Shown in pieces: positions 45,488 through 56,565 of a stretch of 64,000 nt of DNA. This DNA comes from Sanderia malayensis (Eukaryota > Cnidaria > Scyphozoa > Semaeostomeae > Pelagiidae): the NCBI GenBank assembly GCA_013076295.1, contig RQOL01000465.1, positions 210,111 to 274,110 on the forward strand, read 5' to 3'. The notes below the pieces were generated by a model. The model was not told where the DNA came from. It made no database searches and worked only from the letters and a program-made list of their open reading frames with translations. Within the stretch, counting starts at the first letter, position 1. Each line of letters opens with the position of its first letter. The position numbers and the translations under genes were made by a program.

Positions 45488-45765
45488 TTCATGCCCATAC
45501 ATACCTACATACATACATACATACATACATACATACATACATACCTACATACTATACCTACTATACAAACATACTATACCTACTATAAAATCATACTATA
45601 CCTACATACTATACCTACATATTATACCTACCATACAAACATACTATACCTACATACTATACCAACATACTATACCTACTATAAAACATACTATACCTAC
45701 ATACTATACCAACATAGTATACCTGCTATACAAACAGACTACACCTACTATCAATATATACTAAA
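45488..45765 (+). repeat. Microsatellite (CATA)n and CATACTATACCT minisatellite
   Basis: An (ACAT)-type run at about 45490-45545 changes into repeats of ACATACTATACCTACT and variants. The ORFs here translate only the repeat. Confidence 0.9.
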
Positions 45766-46171
45766 ATCGTAGCGGCAAAGGTGTCCGCATCAAAGGCAAC
45801 CCAGTCAACATGTTGTAGCCCCCGTAGCCCTTTCGTGCCCCTCTTATTCTCTTCCAAAAACACTCTCATTTATACCCCTTCATCTCCTCCAGTGTCAAGG
45901 CTCTTTTTGGCTAAAAATTCTTTTTAATTTTAAAGATATTTCCTCTTTTCTACTTACAAAATTCTTCCCCCTCCGTTTTCCTGTAACTAGGCCTTTCTCT
46001 TTGGTGTGAGAGGATGGCGTGCCTGCTGTCTTGCTGGCCTTTCGTTTTGCGTGCAAGGGAGATGCCCAGAGCTTGACAACGGCGTTGTCGATGTTTTGCC
46101 TCGCTGAGCTTTTTCAAAACAATGAAACCCTGTTGCTTTACATTCTGACACGCTTTTCTAACATTTTTAGC

Positions 46172-46525
46172 ATGGACCAAGATTTGAAAATTATTGCAAG
46201 AACATCCCACGACACAGCTGCACGTTTAGAGCAAACATGCAGGTTCATCAACCAAAATACAGAGTTAGCAAACCAGTGCTATCAGAAGATTCGCAATTCG
46301 AATCGGATGACAAAATCGAAAGTAAAGGAGGGAATGGCCAGAGCAAAGCACAACGAAAAACTGGCAATGAAGTTGTTAGAAAAGCACTTCGAACAACAAC
46401 TTCAGCTATCACTCCAAGAAGACAACTTCGACGTCAGCATGTTGCCTCCAGACGAAACCCAGCCACAACAAGAACGACCACACCCTACTGAACATGAACA
46501 AAACGACGAGTCCCAACACAGGTAA
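46172..46525 (+). CDS. Unrecognised ORF of 117 codons, Gln-rich
   Basis: The ATG at 46172 follows an acceptor-like CATTTTTAG. The predicted protein is hydrophilic, with a probable helical centre (MARAKHNEKLAMKLLEKHFE) and a Gln/Glu/Pro-rich C-terminus. No motif recognised. It lies alone between two satellite arrays. It could be the last exon of a gene, or chance. Confidence 0.3.
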   Translation: MDQDLKIIARTSHDTAARLEQTCRFINQNTELANQCYQKIRNSNRMTKSKVKEGMARAKHNEKLAMKLLEKHFEQQLQLSLQEDNFDVSMLPPDETQPQQERPHPTEHEQNDESQHR

Positions 46526-46908
46526 ACAATGACGAACCTAACGATGACAACAGCACAGAATAACAGATACATAACAAAAACTAACTAACAGCAACTATCA
46601 CTAACAGGCACCAAAACTTCTAACAGCACAGCAACATACATTTTTCTTATACCGGCAATATGTTGACGCCGAAGTCACAATCATTTAATAAAACTTTCTT
46701 CTGTTGTTTTTACTATATAAATATATTTACTATATTCTTAACATAATCTTCATAATTATTCTAATTTTTATCTGTTACTGTTATTTCTAATTGTTATTTA
46801 ATAATTTCCAATTTTAAAATTTTATTTCCTCAAATTATACACTTACAGCGAAAGTCAGTTTTATCTATCGAAAGTCTGCTCTAAATACGCCAACAGCTCG
46901 CCATTTCT
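46526..46908. other. AT-rich spacer
   Basis: AACTAACA-type short repeats at 46570-46640, otherwise AT-rich. No gene. Confidence 0.5.
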
Positions 46909-47110
46909 CTCAGATCAAAGACCAAAACAAAAGAGGCCCACCCCACTTTTGTTTAAGATCGCTGTTCAACTCAGATCAAAGGCCAAACAATACAACCCAC
47001 AGCACTTTTGTTTAAGATCGCTGTTCAACTCAGATCGAAGGCCAACACACTAGGCCCATTTTTGTTGAAGATCGCTGTTCCACTCAGATCGAAGGCCAAC
47101 ACACTAGGGA
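46909..47110 (+). repeat. Tandem repeat, 54-61-bp unit, about four copies
   Basis: CTCAGATC(A/G)AAGGCCAA starts units at 46909, 46970, 47029 and 47083. Each unit contains AAGATCGCTGTTC. A short GC palindrome, GGTGCGCGAAGCGCGCC, follows at about 47113. Confidence 0.85.
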
Positions 47111-47139
47111 GGTGGTGCGCGAAGCGCGCCAGCCTTCCT

Positions 47140-47627
47140 AGTACCTACTATAAAATCATACTATACCTACATACTATACCAACATACTATTCCTACTATA
47201 CAAACATACTATACCTACCATACCTACTATAAAATCATACTATACCTACATACTATACCTACATACTATGCCAACATACTATACCTACTATACCTACTAT
47301 AGAAACATACTATACCTAGATACTATACCTACCATACAAATATACTATACCTACTATTCCTACTATAAAATCATACTATACCTACATACTATACCTACAT
47401 ACTATACCTACATACTATGCCAACATACTATACCTACTATACCTACTATAGAAACATACTATACCTAGATACTATACCTACCATACAAATATACTATACC
47501 TACTATTCCTACTATAAAATCATACTATACCTACATACTATACCTACATACTATACCAACATACTATACCTATCATACAAACATACTATACCTACTATAC
47601 CTACTATAAAACCATACTATACCTACA
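47140..47627 (+). repeat. CATACTATACCT minisatellite, second array
   Basis: Same unit family as 45540-45765, with higher-order repeats: a block of about 150 bases (AACATACTATACCTACTATA with ATAGAAACATAC) recurs at about 47270 and 47420. Confidence 0.9.
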
Positions 47628-47990
47628 TACACTTAGTGCGCAAAAGTATTGCACATCCTGATGAGAAATAGCGTCTAGACGTGGCCCAAGGCCTGAGCAA
47701 GAAAATTTACATGACAATGTAGATATACCAAACAGGTTTCAATAGCAAATTTCTTCAGCAGAAATATACTCAAAGTTTCATAAATTTTCAAATGAAAACA
47801 TAATTTAAACTATATCATATTGTTTTACAATAATATTTAAAGAAAACTGTGAAGAGTTCCCATGAAAATTTTTCACCAAAATTTATCGAGGCGGAGTAAT
47901 TAAAACGCCAATAATTATGGTTTTTTTCACTGAAAACAACGCAAATTCTCTCTCATTTAAAAGACTGTTTTAAAATTTTAAAAAATATAA
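47628..47990 (+). repeat. Dispersed repeat R1, full copy
   Basis: Begins TACACTTAGTGCGCAAAAGT directly at the end of the minisatellite and matches 962-1312 along its length. Confidence 0.85.
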
Positions 47991-50427
47991 AATTCTTTAT
48001 GTGACTGTCTTATTCACGGTTAAAGTCTTTGTTTACAACTTGAGAAGCAAATGTTTTGTTTTTCAAATTTCAGAGTAGTATAGCTGCTAACGTCCTGAAT
48101 TGGTCATTTTAGTGATAAAAGCATAAAACTTTGCAGGAATAATAATAAGCATTTACTATATGATCTCTGATATGGATCCAAGCAGTACTAAGTCTTAGAG
48201 TGGAGAACTACGCATGCTCAGAAACTGGTCACATGAAACCGAGGCTGTGTCTTAATTACCCCATATCCCCCGTGAGAGAAAAGAAATAGAGACAAAACCA
48301 ATAAATACGGTTATATTTAGGTGCTCTAACTTATACAAAAATGAGTGGTGAGCTGCACATGCGTTTATAATCCTGTCACGAAAACGAGGCTGTGATAAAT
48401 TTGTCAAAATATAAGAGCAACAATATTCCTTGGAATTGAAAAAAAAGTAAAATCAACTGACTTTTATTGTTTTTATAATATGGTCCACTCATAAATTGCA
48501 ATTTCCTCCACAGTTACACAATCCAGTGCAAGCGAAATTAGCTTTGAGGCATTTACAGCGTTATTAATTCTTGGAGGTTATTAGCAAACGATGAGTAGCT
48601 TGTGCCAACATCCTTCCTTTTAGAAATTGCAGGACACTGTAGAGTCTCTCCAGTTTGATTGGCTTGAAAAATGATGCACAGTTTCCAATCCATAGGACCA
48701 AGGGATAAAATTTACAGCTGAAAAATAGAATTATCAAACATCAAATCTTGTTTGACACAATGAAAATCTTGAAATAGTCTACATCAGATTGTGTTGGCTT
48801 GGCTGCTCCACTTCCACTCAAATCGCTCCTTGAGCTATAAAACAGCCAAAACTCGGGACTAGAATGATGAACCAATAACAAAGAAATACACTGCGAATCA
48901 TTCACTATGGTTCAATCCGTCATTCACTACCATTCAATCGGTAGTAACGAAGGCCGGTGTGTACAAAGGGCAGGGATGTAATCAATGCGAGCTGATGACT
49001 CCCGCTTACTAGGAATTCCTTTTTCAAGATCAATAATTGCAATGATCTATACCCATAATGACGATCTTTGAGAAGATTACCCACCCCTACGGCCAATGTT
49101 AAATTTGCTGCCATCGTCAGTGTAGCGCGTGTGCGGCCCAGAACATCTAGGGCATCACAGACCTGTTAACACAACACAACACCTCACGCTTCACGCACTA
49201 TCTGTGAAACAGCTGACCGGCTGATGCACAGGGTTCACACCAAAGTCAACCATCGCAAGGCCACAGAGGCTGACGTCTATTCCAGCTATCACTCTCGCAC
49301 TTCATTGGCCTGCAAGTCACCCTCATTGTTTCTCCGAAATTCCCCACTACTACTGACTACTGACTCCATCGTGAATGCTCACTGCAGACAGGGTACGGTC
49401 TCTGCTGATCCCCGAGAGGCAGGCAGAGCTTTCATTGCTAGGCTTGCCTCAACATTGCCTCCCGAACCATAGGGCCACGTCTTGCTTCCTCTCCATCCAG
49501 CCATGCATCCAACACCAGACCCAACCTCAGCTCACACTGCTGCCGGCATGTCTATTCACCCACAGCCAGGGATTCCAGCAGGTAAGGAGTCGCTCTGCTA
49601 CAATTTGATTGACGTCGAAGAGCATCGGTCCCTTCCCAGGCTTCCCCGCCGCTGCTCACCCCCTCACATTAGCAAGTCTCGCAGCATGATGTCTACTTCT
49701 CCAAACATGTCTTGTCCTTGTCCCTGTTTAAATTCTCCTCTCCTCTCTTGCCATATATTTTTCCAACATTTGAAAAGCACTTAGCAAACATCTTGTCAAG
49801 AAACGGTAGGAATTTCCACATGTTTATCTTGTTTACGATCAAAATGTCAACATTCACACATAAATAGATGTGTTGACACGTGTGTTTACAGGCCTGCTGT
49901 TTTGCCACTGGAAACTGGCAACAGGTTTTTCTTGCATTGGCCTCTGCATCCGTCTGTGCGTCAGTTTGTGCATCTCTTACGCCTCCTGACTGGCGGGCAC
50001 CATCTGTGTACACGGATGGATGCATGCAAGGAAGACTGGTGCAAGTACCACTAGGGGAAAGTCTGGAAAAGTGGGCAGAAGGGAAAAACTTTCAGACAAA
50101 TCGAGCCCATCTCGGGCCCAGCAGACCACGGCACCTTCTCACAGCGCCTTCCTGCTCTGCACTGCACTCTGCTCCCCTGCCTGTCGCCTGCCTGCCAGCC
50201 TGCCATCGTCGTTCCAAAAATCCACTGATCTCGAAAATTTTATACCAGTCCGAAAAGGTGGGCGAAACATTATCGAGGGGTAAAAAAATAGAGAACGTCG
50301 CTCACCGATGCCGACCAGCGCATCAGAAGCACCACCAAGCACAACCCCGAGAGCCCGGCATTCTTGCCTACCGTTTAACTTGATTGCCTGCAGGCCTGTG
50401 TGCACAGGACATGAAGCCCAGAGTGCT
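47991..50427. other. Stretch without a supported gene; GC-richer patch 49080-50400
   Basis: 48000-49080 is AT-rich with no motif. 49080-50400 is distinctly GC-richer than the rest of the window and carries several overlapping 70-170-codon ORFs on both strands, none with a recognisable domain. It may be an inserted segment or repeat of different base composition. Confidence 0.45.
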
Positions 50428-50455
50428 CTCAAAGCCAGTTATTACTGGCTTTGAG
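50428..50455. other. Perfect 12-bp hairpin
   Basis: CTCAAAGCCAGT, loop TATT, ACTGGCTTTGAG. Two more CCAGTTATTACT-like words follow within 50 bases. This could be a fold-back end of a small element. No T-run suggests a bacterial terminator, which would be out of place here. Confidence 0.8.
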
Positions 50456-51099
50456 ACCAGCCAGTTTTATTACACAAGCCAGTTATTACTAGGTAACCTT
50501 TTCGGACAGCGATAAGCATTCCTTTTGGTAGGCAACAGTATGTACGTATCTAATTCTAACATAAAACAGATAGCTTTATAATGTGTAAGGCTTTGTGGCA
50601 TTTTTAATAGTGTACACTATTAATTATTTATTTTTTAATAGTAACTTTTCTGACAAGCGTGACCCCCACTTTTCATTTTCTACTTCGTTAGGGAATGGGG
50701 AGCGAAGTTATTATCTGAAGGGGAAAATTTTTGAAAAACCTCATTTCCATGTTACGGCTGTTTTACTGAAAACCTCTTTGCCTTCACTACTAGAGTGAAA
50801 TTTTAAGGTTATGCAACAGAAAGAGTTTTATATATTAAACACTGATATTCCAGGGCATAAAAGACATCATTCGTTGCTACCTTGTGACAAAAAATGAACC
50901 TCATTTTCAAATCGAGGCTAATGTTATTCCTCATTTAATTTTATTGACTTCAGTATGGGAAGACTTAGGCCCTCGTCTTGTAGGAAGCATGGTGAAGATA
51001 CAAGCTTGAGAAAAATATATTTCACTACTAGTAGTAGGTTGAACATCTTGAAAAGAACTCTATTGTTTGAGTGGAAACGAGGCAGAAAAAAATGGCGTG
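50456..51099. other. AT-rich spacer
   Basis: No recognised feature. Short ORFs only. Confidence 0.45.
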
Positions 51100-51830
51100 C
51101 CAACTTATAAGGTTTCCGGATCAAACAAAAATTTTCAAGATTTTGCAAAAGTCTCAGAAATAGGTAGAGAGAGTGAGCGGTCTGACAATTTCCCATTTGA
51201 TAGATATCCCCATTGTCTACAAGTGAGAGGAAGAAAACTTTAATCTTGGCAACGAAACCATGGTTATAAACTTTTGAATTTTTAAAGCTTCGGTATGGGA
51301 AAATTATCAAATTGCCACATGACAAGGAAAACTAACCCTGACACCCATAACAATTAATGTTCCAAACTTTATTTGTGTTCTTTATATATATCACCTATAA
51401 AAGTGCCTCTCTATATTCACAATGAGGCTGAAGTTACAAGTGACCGAAATATAAGGCTTCAGTAGGGAAAATTTCATTACTGTTCAGGATTTTGCAAAAT
51501 TCTCAAAAATAGGTGAAGACAGATAGTGGCCTGCAAGTTCCTCACTTGATAGATGCTTCCAATATCTACAACTGCGAGGAACGAAATTTGAATATTCAAA
51601 AGGAGGCCTCAGGTTATAAACTTTTGAGTTTTTAGGGCTTCAGTATTGGAAAATTCTCAAACTGCCACATGACAAGGAAAACTAACCCTGAACGTAATAG
51701 CAATTAAACTTACAGACCTTATTGGTGTTCTTTATATATATTCTCCATAAAAAACGTTTGTCTCAAATTATAATGAGGCTGACGTTCAAGTGACTGAAAT
51801 ATAAGGCATCAGTAGTAGAAAATGTTAATT
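51100..51830 (+). repeat. Tandem repeat, about 352-bp unit, about two copies plus partial
   Basis: TTATAAACTTTTGA(A/G)TTTTTA recurs at about 51262 and 51616. CTCA(A/G)AAATAGGT(G/A)GA recurs at about 51150 and 51505. The phrase CACATGACAAGGAAAACTAA is present in both units. Partial similarity continues on both sides. The sequence is unrelated to the 352-bp array at 40.9 kb. Confidence 0.85.
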
Positions 51831-52450
51831 TTTGTAAAGAGCAGTAACACAAGTGTCTTTCAAGTTACAAGAAATATATTTCTAGAGGTTTTTGACACTT
51901 ACGGGATGATTTGTGTTGCATATGGCACCTCATATTCATAACGAGGTTGCAGTTGCAAGTGCTTCAAACTATAAAGCATCAGTATGGAAGAATGGGTTAT
52001 TTTACAGGCCAAAAAATCTATAAGGCCTCAATAAGAAATTGTTTTCAAAATCCAAAACATAATTACTTTAATTTCCTTTGAGATCAGGGTTGCCCAGCAT
52101 CTAAAGTTTATCCATGGTTGTAAAAAAAAGATTGCATATGATTTGTAAGCTACAATCCATAACAGGGACATTGCTTTTGCAAGATTCAATGTACAAACTC
52201 AGAAAAATATTGTCCTCAACTTCTCCTTGCACATGTAATAACAATAAGATTTAATTGAAAAACAATAAATTGACTTTAGATTAAATAAATTTTTCATCAA
52301 ATGTAGATATAGACTGTAGATATACTATAGTATTAAACATCAAAAACGGAACTGGAACAATGTATATCAATGAGAGGTGGATAAAATTTAGACAATGTGA
52401 TGATGTAAATAAGAAAATAAAATTAAAAAGTTAATTTATGTATTAAAAAG
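51831..52450. other. AT-rich spacer with degraded repeat similarity
   Basis: Phrases such as AACGAGGTTGCAGTTGCAAGTG near 51935 echo the preceding array. No gene. Confidence 0.45.
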
Positions 52451-52723
52451 TTACTTTTTTTGCTTTTCTTTGTCACTTTTCTTTTTCTTGGTTCCTTCTT
52501 TTGTGCTTACTTTTATTTGTGCTGGATTCTCCATCAAGTGAGCCAGTACGTCTTCAACACAACCTTCTGAATTAGCCTTCACTTCTTTCGTGCCGTTCAA
52601 CAAGTCCACATATTGCAAAATATCTCCCGATTCTTTGAATTTTGGCTCAGGGAGAGAGGAGCTCAGGGCCATCAAGAAGAGCGCATACCCGATCTCCACA
52701 AATTTAGTCCTTGCTTCATCCAC
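52451..52723 (-). CDS. Unrecognised ORF with Lys-rich tail, possible last exon
   Basis: An open frame of about 90 codons ends in TKKKKSDKEKQKK before its stop. The middle reads FVEIGYALFLMALSSSLPEP and ILQYVDLLNGTKEV. No ATG starts it (a GTG lies at 52723), so if real it is a 3' exon or a decayed fragment. Function unknown. Confidence 0.25.
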   Translation of the reverse strand: MDEARTKFVEIGYALFLMALSSSLPEPKFKESGDILQYVDLLNGTKEVKANSEGCVEDVLAHLMENPAQIKVSTKEGTKKKKSDKEKQKK

Positions 52724-53137
52724 CTCACTGGGGTGTCATATGATGTTTTCACAATCATCAGACAGACTACAATGAAATGCATCCCGATTTGAAACGATAT
52801 TTATGTACATAAGGTGTGAGAATTTAAAACAAAGAAGGTTATTTATACATTTCATTTCATGTATAAATTCAAGCTTTTAATTACAGGGTTTAACAACAAT
52901 ATAAAAATGTAATCAAGGATAAGCTTTGGACACTTGGAAAGAACTCAAAAGAGCTATCGAGCCAAGTGCTCTTATGTTAAACTACATGACTTGAATATTG
53001 CAAACAGTAACAGTAACAGTAACACTAAATAGCAAAGAAAAAAGAATTAAAGTAACTTAAAATTAAAAATGAAGTTAAAAATAAAAGCCAAAAATACTAC
53101 ATTGTAACAATAGCTTAAACAGTAACAATAACAGTAA

Positions 53138-53569
53138 TCATGCATGGTATGATAAATTTGAAGTGTTTTGTCTAGGAATTGTTTTCAAGGAGCCATTATT
53201 CTTATTTATATCAAACATAAATTTACCACATTCATTTTTATAGCTGTCTTCAAGACATAACAATTTCAGTTTGTTAAATAGAGGTTGACTGTGGGCTCTT
53301 TGTGATTGGAAAGTGATCAAACGTACTGCACGTTTCATGCTTTTTTTTAAAGGGTCTAAAATGCTTTTATATGTTCCTCCGCAATTTATAATGCCATAAT
53401 TAATGTGTGGTTGAATAAAAGCATTGTAAATGTTAATAAGAACATCTTTACCAACAAAGTGTCTCAATCGAGCTATTATTCCCACACCCTTTGATATTTT
53501 CAAATTAGTTTGTTGAACATGGGTCTTCCAATTTAATTTATTATCTATTAAAACACCAAGATATTTCAC
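53138..53569 (-). pseudogene. LINE ORF2: C-terminal region
   Basis: KYLGVLIDNKLNWKTHVQQT, a typical thumb motif, then RLRHFVGKDVLINIYNAFIQ, HINYGIINCGG and PLKKSMKRAVRLI. Ends NLSYHA before the 3' UTR. Shifted relative to the core frame. Confidence 0.82.
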
Positions 53570-53630
53570 GCTCTGTGTTTCCTCTAATTTTTCATTGTTA
53601 ATATGGATTACAACTTCTTGGTTTACTCTT

Positions 53631-54506
53631 TTATTTTGGGGGGAAAATATTAAATAATTTGATTTTTGTATTTAAAGAGAGTTTATTAGCAATTAACCAG
53701 TCAGAAATGTTATTCAATTCTGCATTTATATTTGATTCTAAAATGTTTATATTGGCATGTGACATAAAAAGACTCGTATCATCGGCAAAAAGGTGAAAGT
53801 CAAACTTTTTGGAAGAATTAGGTATATCATTTATGTATAAAAGAAATAGTAAAGGACCAAGGACACTACCTTGAGGTACACCATAGGAAATATCAAGACT
53901 TTCTGAGAGCTCATTGCCAACAAAGACACTTTGTTTTCTACCTGTCAAGTAAGAACAAAACCACTCCAATGCGACACCTCTTATACCATAATATTCCAAT
54001 TTATGCAAAAGAATTTCATGGTCGACTGTGTCAAATGCTTTTGCAAAATCGAGAAAAATACAACAGGAAAATTTCTTGTGCTCAATTGCATTTATCAACT
54101 TTGTAGTAACATCAAGTATTGCAAGGGTAGTGGACTTGTTCTTTTGGAAACCAAATTGATGTTTAAAAATTACCTTATTTTTTTCAAGGAAGTTGTTTAA
54201 CCTGGTGTACATAAGTTTTTCGATGATCTTGTTAAAAATTGGTAGAAGAGATATAGGGCGATAGTTTGTTACCTCTAATGGTGAGTTAGCCTTGAAGATC
54301 GGTATGACTTTGGCATACTTTAATATCTTAGGGCAGTGACCTGTAGAGAGAGACTCATTTACAAGTACCGTCAGTGGTCCTACTGTATCGTCTTTAATAG
54401 CCTTAACCATCTTAATTGGAATATCATATGCATCTGCTGATTTTTTGGCATCTAAACTACTAATATGATCACTAATTTCAAACTCTGAAACAGGATTGAT
54501 AAACAA
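53631..54506 (-). pseudogene. LINE ORF2: reverse transcriptase core
   Basis: Continuous frame of 291 codons with TNYRPISLLPIFNKIIEKLM, HQFGFQKNKSTTLAI, CCIFLDFAKAFDTVDHEILL (first catalytic Asp), [20 protein letters not shown], and FHLFADDTSLF (catalytic Asp pair, intact). A frame change near 53640 separates the thumb. Of all LINE polymerases here except the 6-8 kb copy, this is the only one with an undamaged active site. Confidence 0.88.
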
Positions 54507-54686
54507 GCTATTGGGTTGTCGAATGGGTAAATAATCTGTGAATCTCTTTGATGTATTACCTAAATTATTAACTAAGTTTTGTGCTACTCCGGTAAAGAAT
54601 TCGTTAAAATGATTGGCAACTGTTTTTTGGTTATTTACTATAGTGTTACCAATTTTTAATGAAATATCACTTGTTTTTTTCTTAGT

Positions 54687-55310
54687 TCATTTTCTTAATA
54701 AATCGTTAATACCCATCCAAATTTTCTTGGAGTTCTTCTTGCAACTTTCAAAATACTCTTTAAAATAGATTTGTTTGCTTTTCCTCAGCAGATGATTCAA
54801 CATATCTCTGTAATATTTGTAACGCTGATACCAAAATTTATCCTTGGATTTTAGAAATTTCCTATAAAGTTTATTTTTGATTGAAATAGATTTTAAAATG
54901 CCAGTTGTGATCCAGGGTTTTCTTCTAAGCTTAGCTTGCCGCTTACTTACCTTTTTGAAAGCAGCGTATTTGTTAATTGTATTCAGTATACTATTTTGGA
55001 AATGTTTGAAATTCTTATCTAAATTTACATCCGGCATTGGTAAGAGATATTTTGATTTAATAGCAGAAGCATACTCATTTTCGTTGAAGTTCTTATAATC
55101 TCTCCTAAATTCTGGTTTTTGTTTACTTTTATTAAGCTTTTGGTCAAGGATAAGAAAATTAGGCAAGTGATAGCAAATTTTTGCAATTAAATTTCCACTC
55201 CATGCGTTATTATCAACAGAATTTATAAAAATGTTGTCTATAAGCGAAGGCTTTTGATTTTCGATTATTCTTGTTGGTTTCAAAATCAAAGGCTGCAAAA
55301 AAATTGGCAA
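54687..55310 (-). pseudogene. LINE ORF2: end of endonuclease and linker
   Basis: Contains SLIDNIFIN, the altered CYHLPNF, the linker RRKPWITTGILKSISIKNKL, and YYRDMLNHLLRKSKQIYFKE. It ends in a stop at 54687, close to the next frame. Basic and helical, as expected between nuclease and polymerase. Confidence 0.8.
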
Positions 55311-55983
55311 ACACCGTATTTAAAAATTCTTCAACAATGGGTTTATTTTCAAATGCTAACAAATCAAGGTTAAAATCACCGCAAAATATAATTTTTTTAT
55401 TTTCCCTCGTGAGTTTTCTTAGAGAAGTAGAAAGGAATTCTATAAACTGTGTTGGATCTCTGCGAGGGTGATTATAGACTACACCCAGTATCAAGTTAAC
55501 GTCTTTATGCTTCTCTATTTCCACCCAAAAGGCCTCGTATTCGCAAGTATCAGATTTGAATGACTTATTCAAATCATTTCTTACATGGTAATTGAGATTT
55601 TCTTTAATGAAAAAGCCACAACCCCCGTTTTTACTACTGCCTTGAATACCGTTGTAGGGATGAAAACCTGGAATACACATATTGGTAAATCTGGCATCGT
55701 TAGATTTTACATGCCATGTTTCGCTTAGAGCTATAAAATCGAAATCAGCGTCAAAGTCAACTATCAGATTCTCTATGTTATCGAGATTGCCTAATAAAGA
55801 TGATATATTGGTATGAATCAAACTTAGTTTATCGTCGCCTTTTGGTATGCAGGAATTCCGAACAAGTTTATGGAACTCATGGTTTGTGTAATAATCAAAG
55901 TTATCATGGAAAGCTGCGTGTCTGTCAAGGTCATTTTCAAACAAAGGGTCATGTTCAGACAAACGCAATTTGCAAAGGTCCAA
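55213..55983 (-). pseudogene. LINE ORF2: apurinic-type endonuclease domain
   Basis: LSLIHTNISSLLGNLDNIEN starts the domain. DFIALSETWHVK holds the metal-binding Glu, GGCGFFIKENLNY and LGVVYNHPRRDP follow, and FCGDFNLDLL is the GDFN motif. The frame is lost near 55260. The rest (PSLIDNIFIN, then a CYHLPNF where relatives have SDHLP) continues in the frame of 54687-55310. Loss of the Asp in SDH would inactivate the nuclease. Confidence 0.85.
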
Positions 55984-56235
55984 AGTCTCAAGGTTGTCAT
56001 AATTATCGATATCTACGCAAGCTTTTTGGCAAGGACATGCGATATTCGAATTAAAAACTAAACTTAGCAGTTCGTCGTCTTTTATGTTTGTGAACGGAAA
56101 TATTCTTTCAATGCAATAACCACAACGCTAATATTTAAGTGTTTTTGCAAGAATTAATGTCTCACGCGGTTTTAGTCCGGAACATCTTCTATGAGTAAGA
56201 CTCTGACAATGTTGGCACGGTATTGAATTTTAACA

Positions 56236-56565
56236 TCACGAACATTTGTTACAAGCTGAGCAGTTCCGTGAAAACCCCGAGGCGGGTGACGTAAGTCGAG
56301 TTAAAAAATCCTCAGATTCTTGTGAAATACAAAGAAAATTTAAAAAACTGTTGTCTGTCATAGATTGAAAAGGGAGGGAAGTTTTTAAACAAAAGGCACA
56401 ATACCATGTTAGATTTTCATCTATCAAAAAACGTTCGAAATCTTTTTTTCTTAAAAGGGAGCATTTCAAATGAAACCAGGAATTGCATAGGTCACAACAG
56501 ATTGATTGATCATGATCCCCAACAATCACTGAACACTTCGGGCATTGCCTATTTAAATTACTCAT
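56236..56565 (-). pseudogene. LINE ORF2 start: PHD-type zinc fingers
   Basis: The ATG at 56565 lies inside the last codons of ORF1: the bases ATGAGTAA hold both the ORF2 start and the ORF1 stop. First finger: CPKCSVIV, CCDLCNSWFHLKCS, then WYCAFC, in PHD spacing. After a TGA at 56236 the same frame shows a second finger (CQHCQSLTHRRCSGL, then RCGYC after a TAG) and INIKDDELLSL-like residues leading to the endonuclease. PHD fingers could read histone tails and guide insertion; that is inference. Confidence 0.75.

Noticed and set aside
45488..47627. Regularly spaced repeats as a CRISPR array
   Set aside because: Units are continuous simple satellites without unique spacers, in a eukaryotic context.
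45381..47671. Tyr/Thr/Ile-rich repeat ORFs
   Set aside because: Translations of the CATACTATACCT minisatellite.
48920..50432. Similar minus-strand peptides (VHTGL...KLNG-type) at both edges of the GC-richer patch, as possible terminal direct repeats
   Set aside because: Similarity covers only about 15 residues and is too weak at the DNA level.
50428..50455. Hairpin as a transcription terminator
   Set aside because: The window is eukaryotic and no T-run follows.
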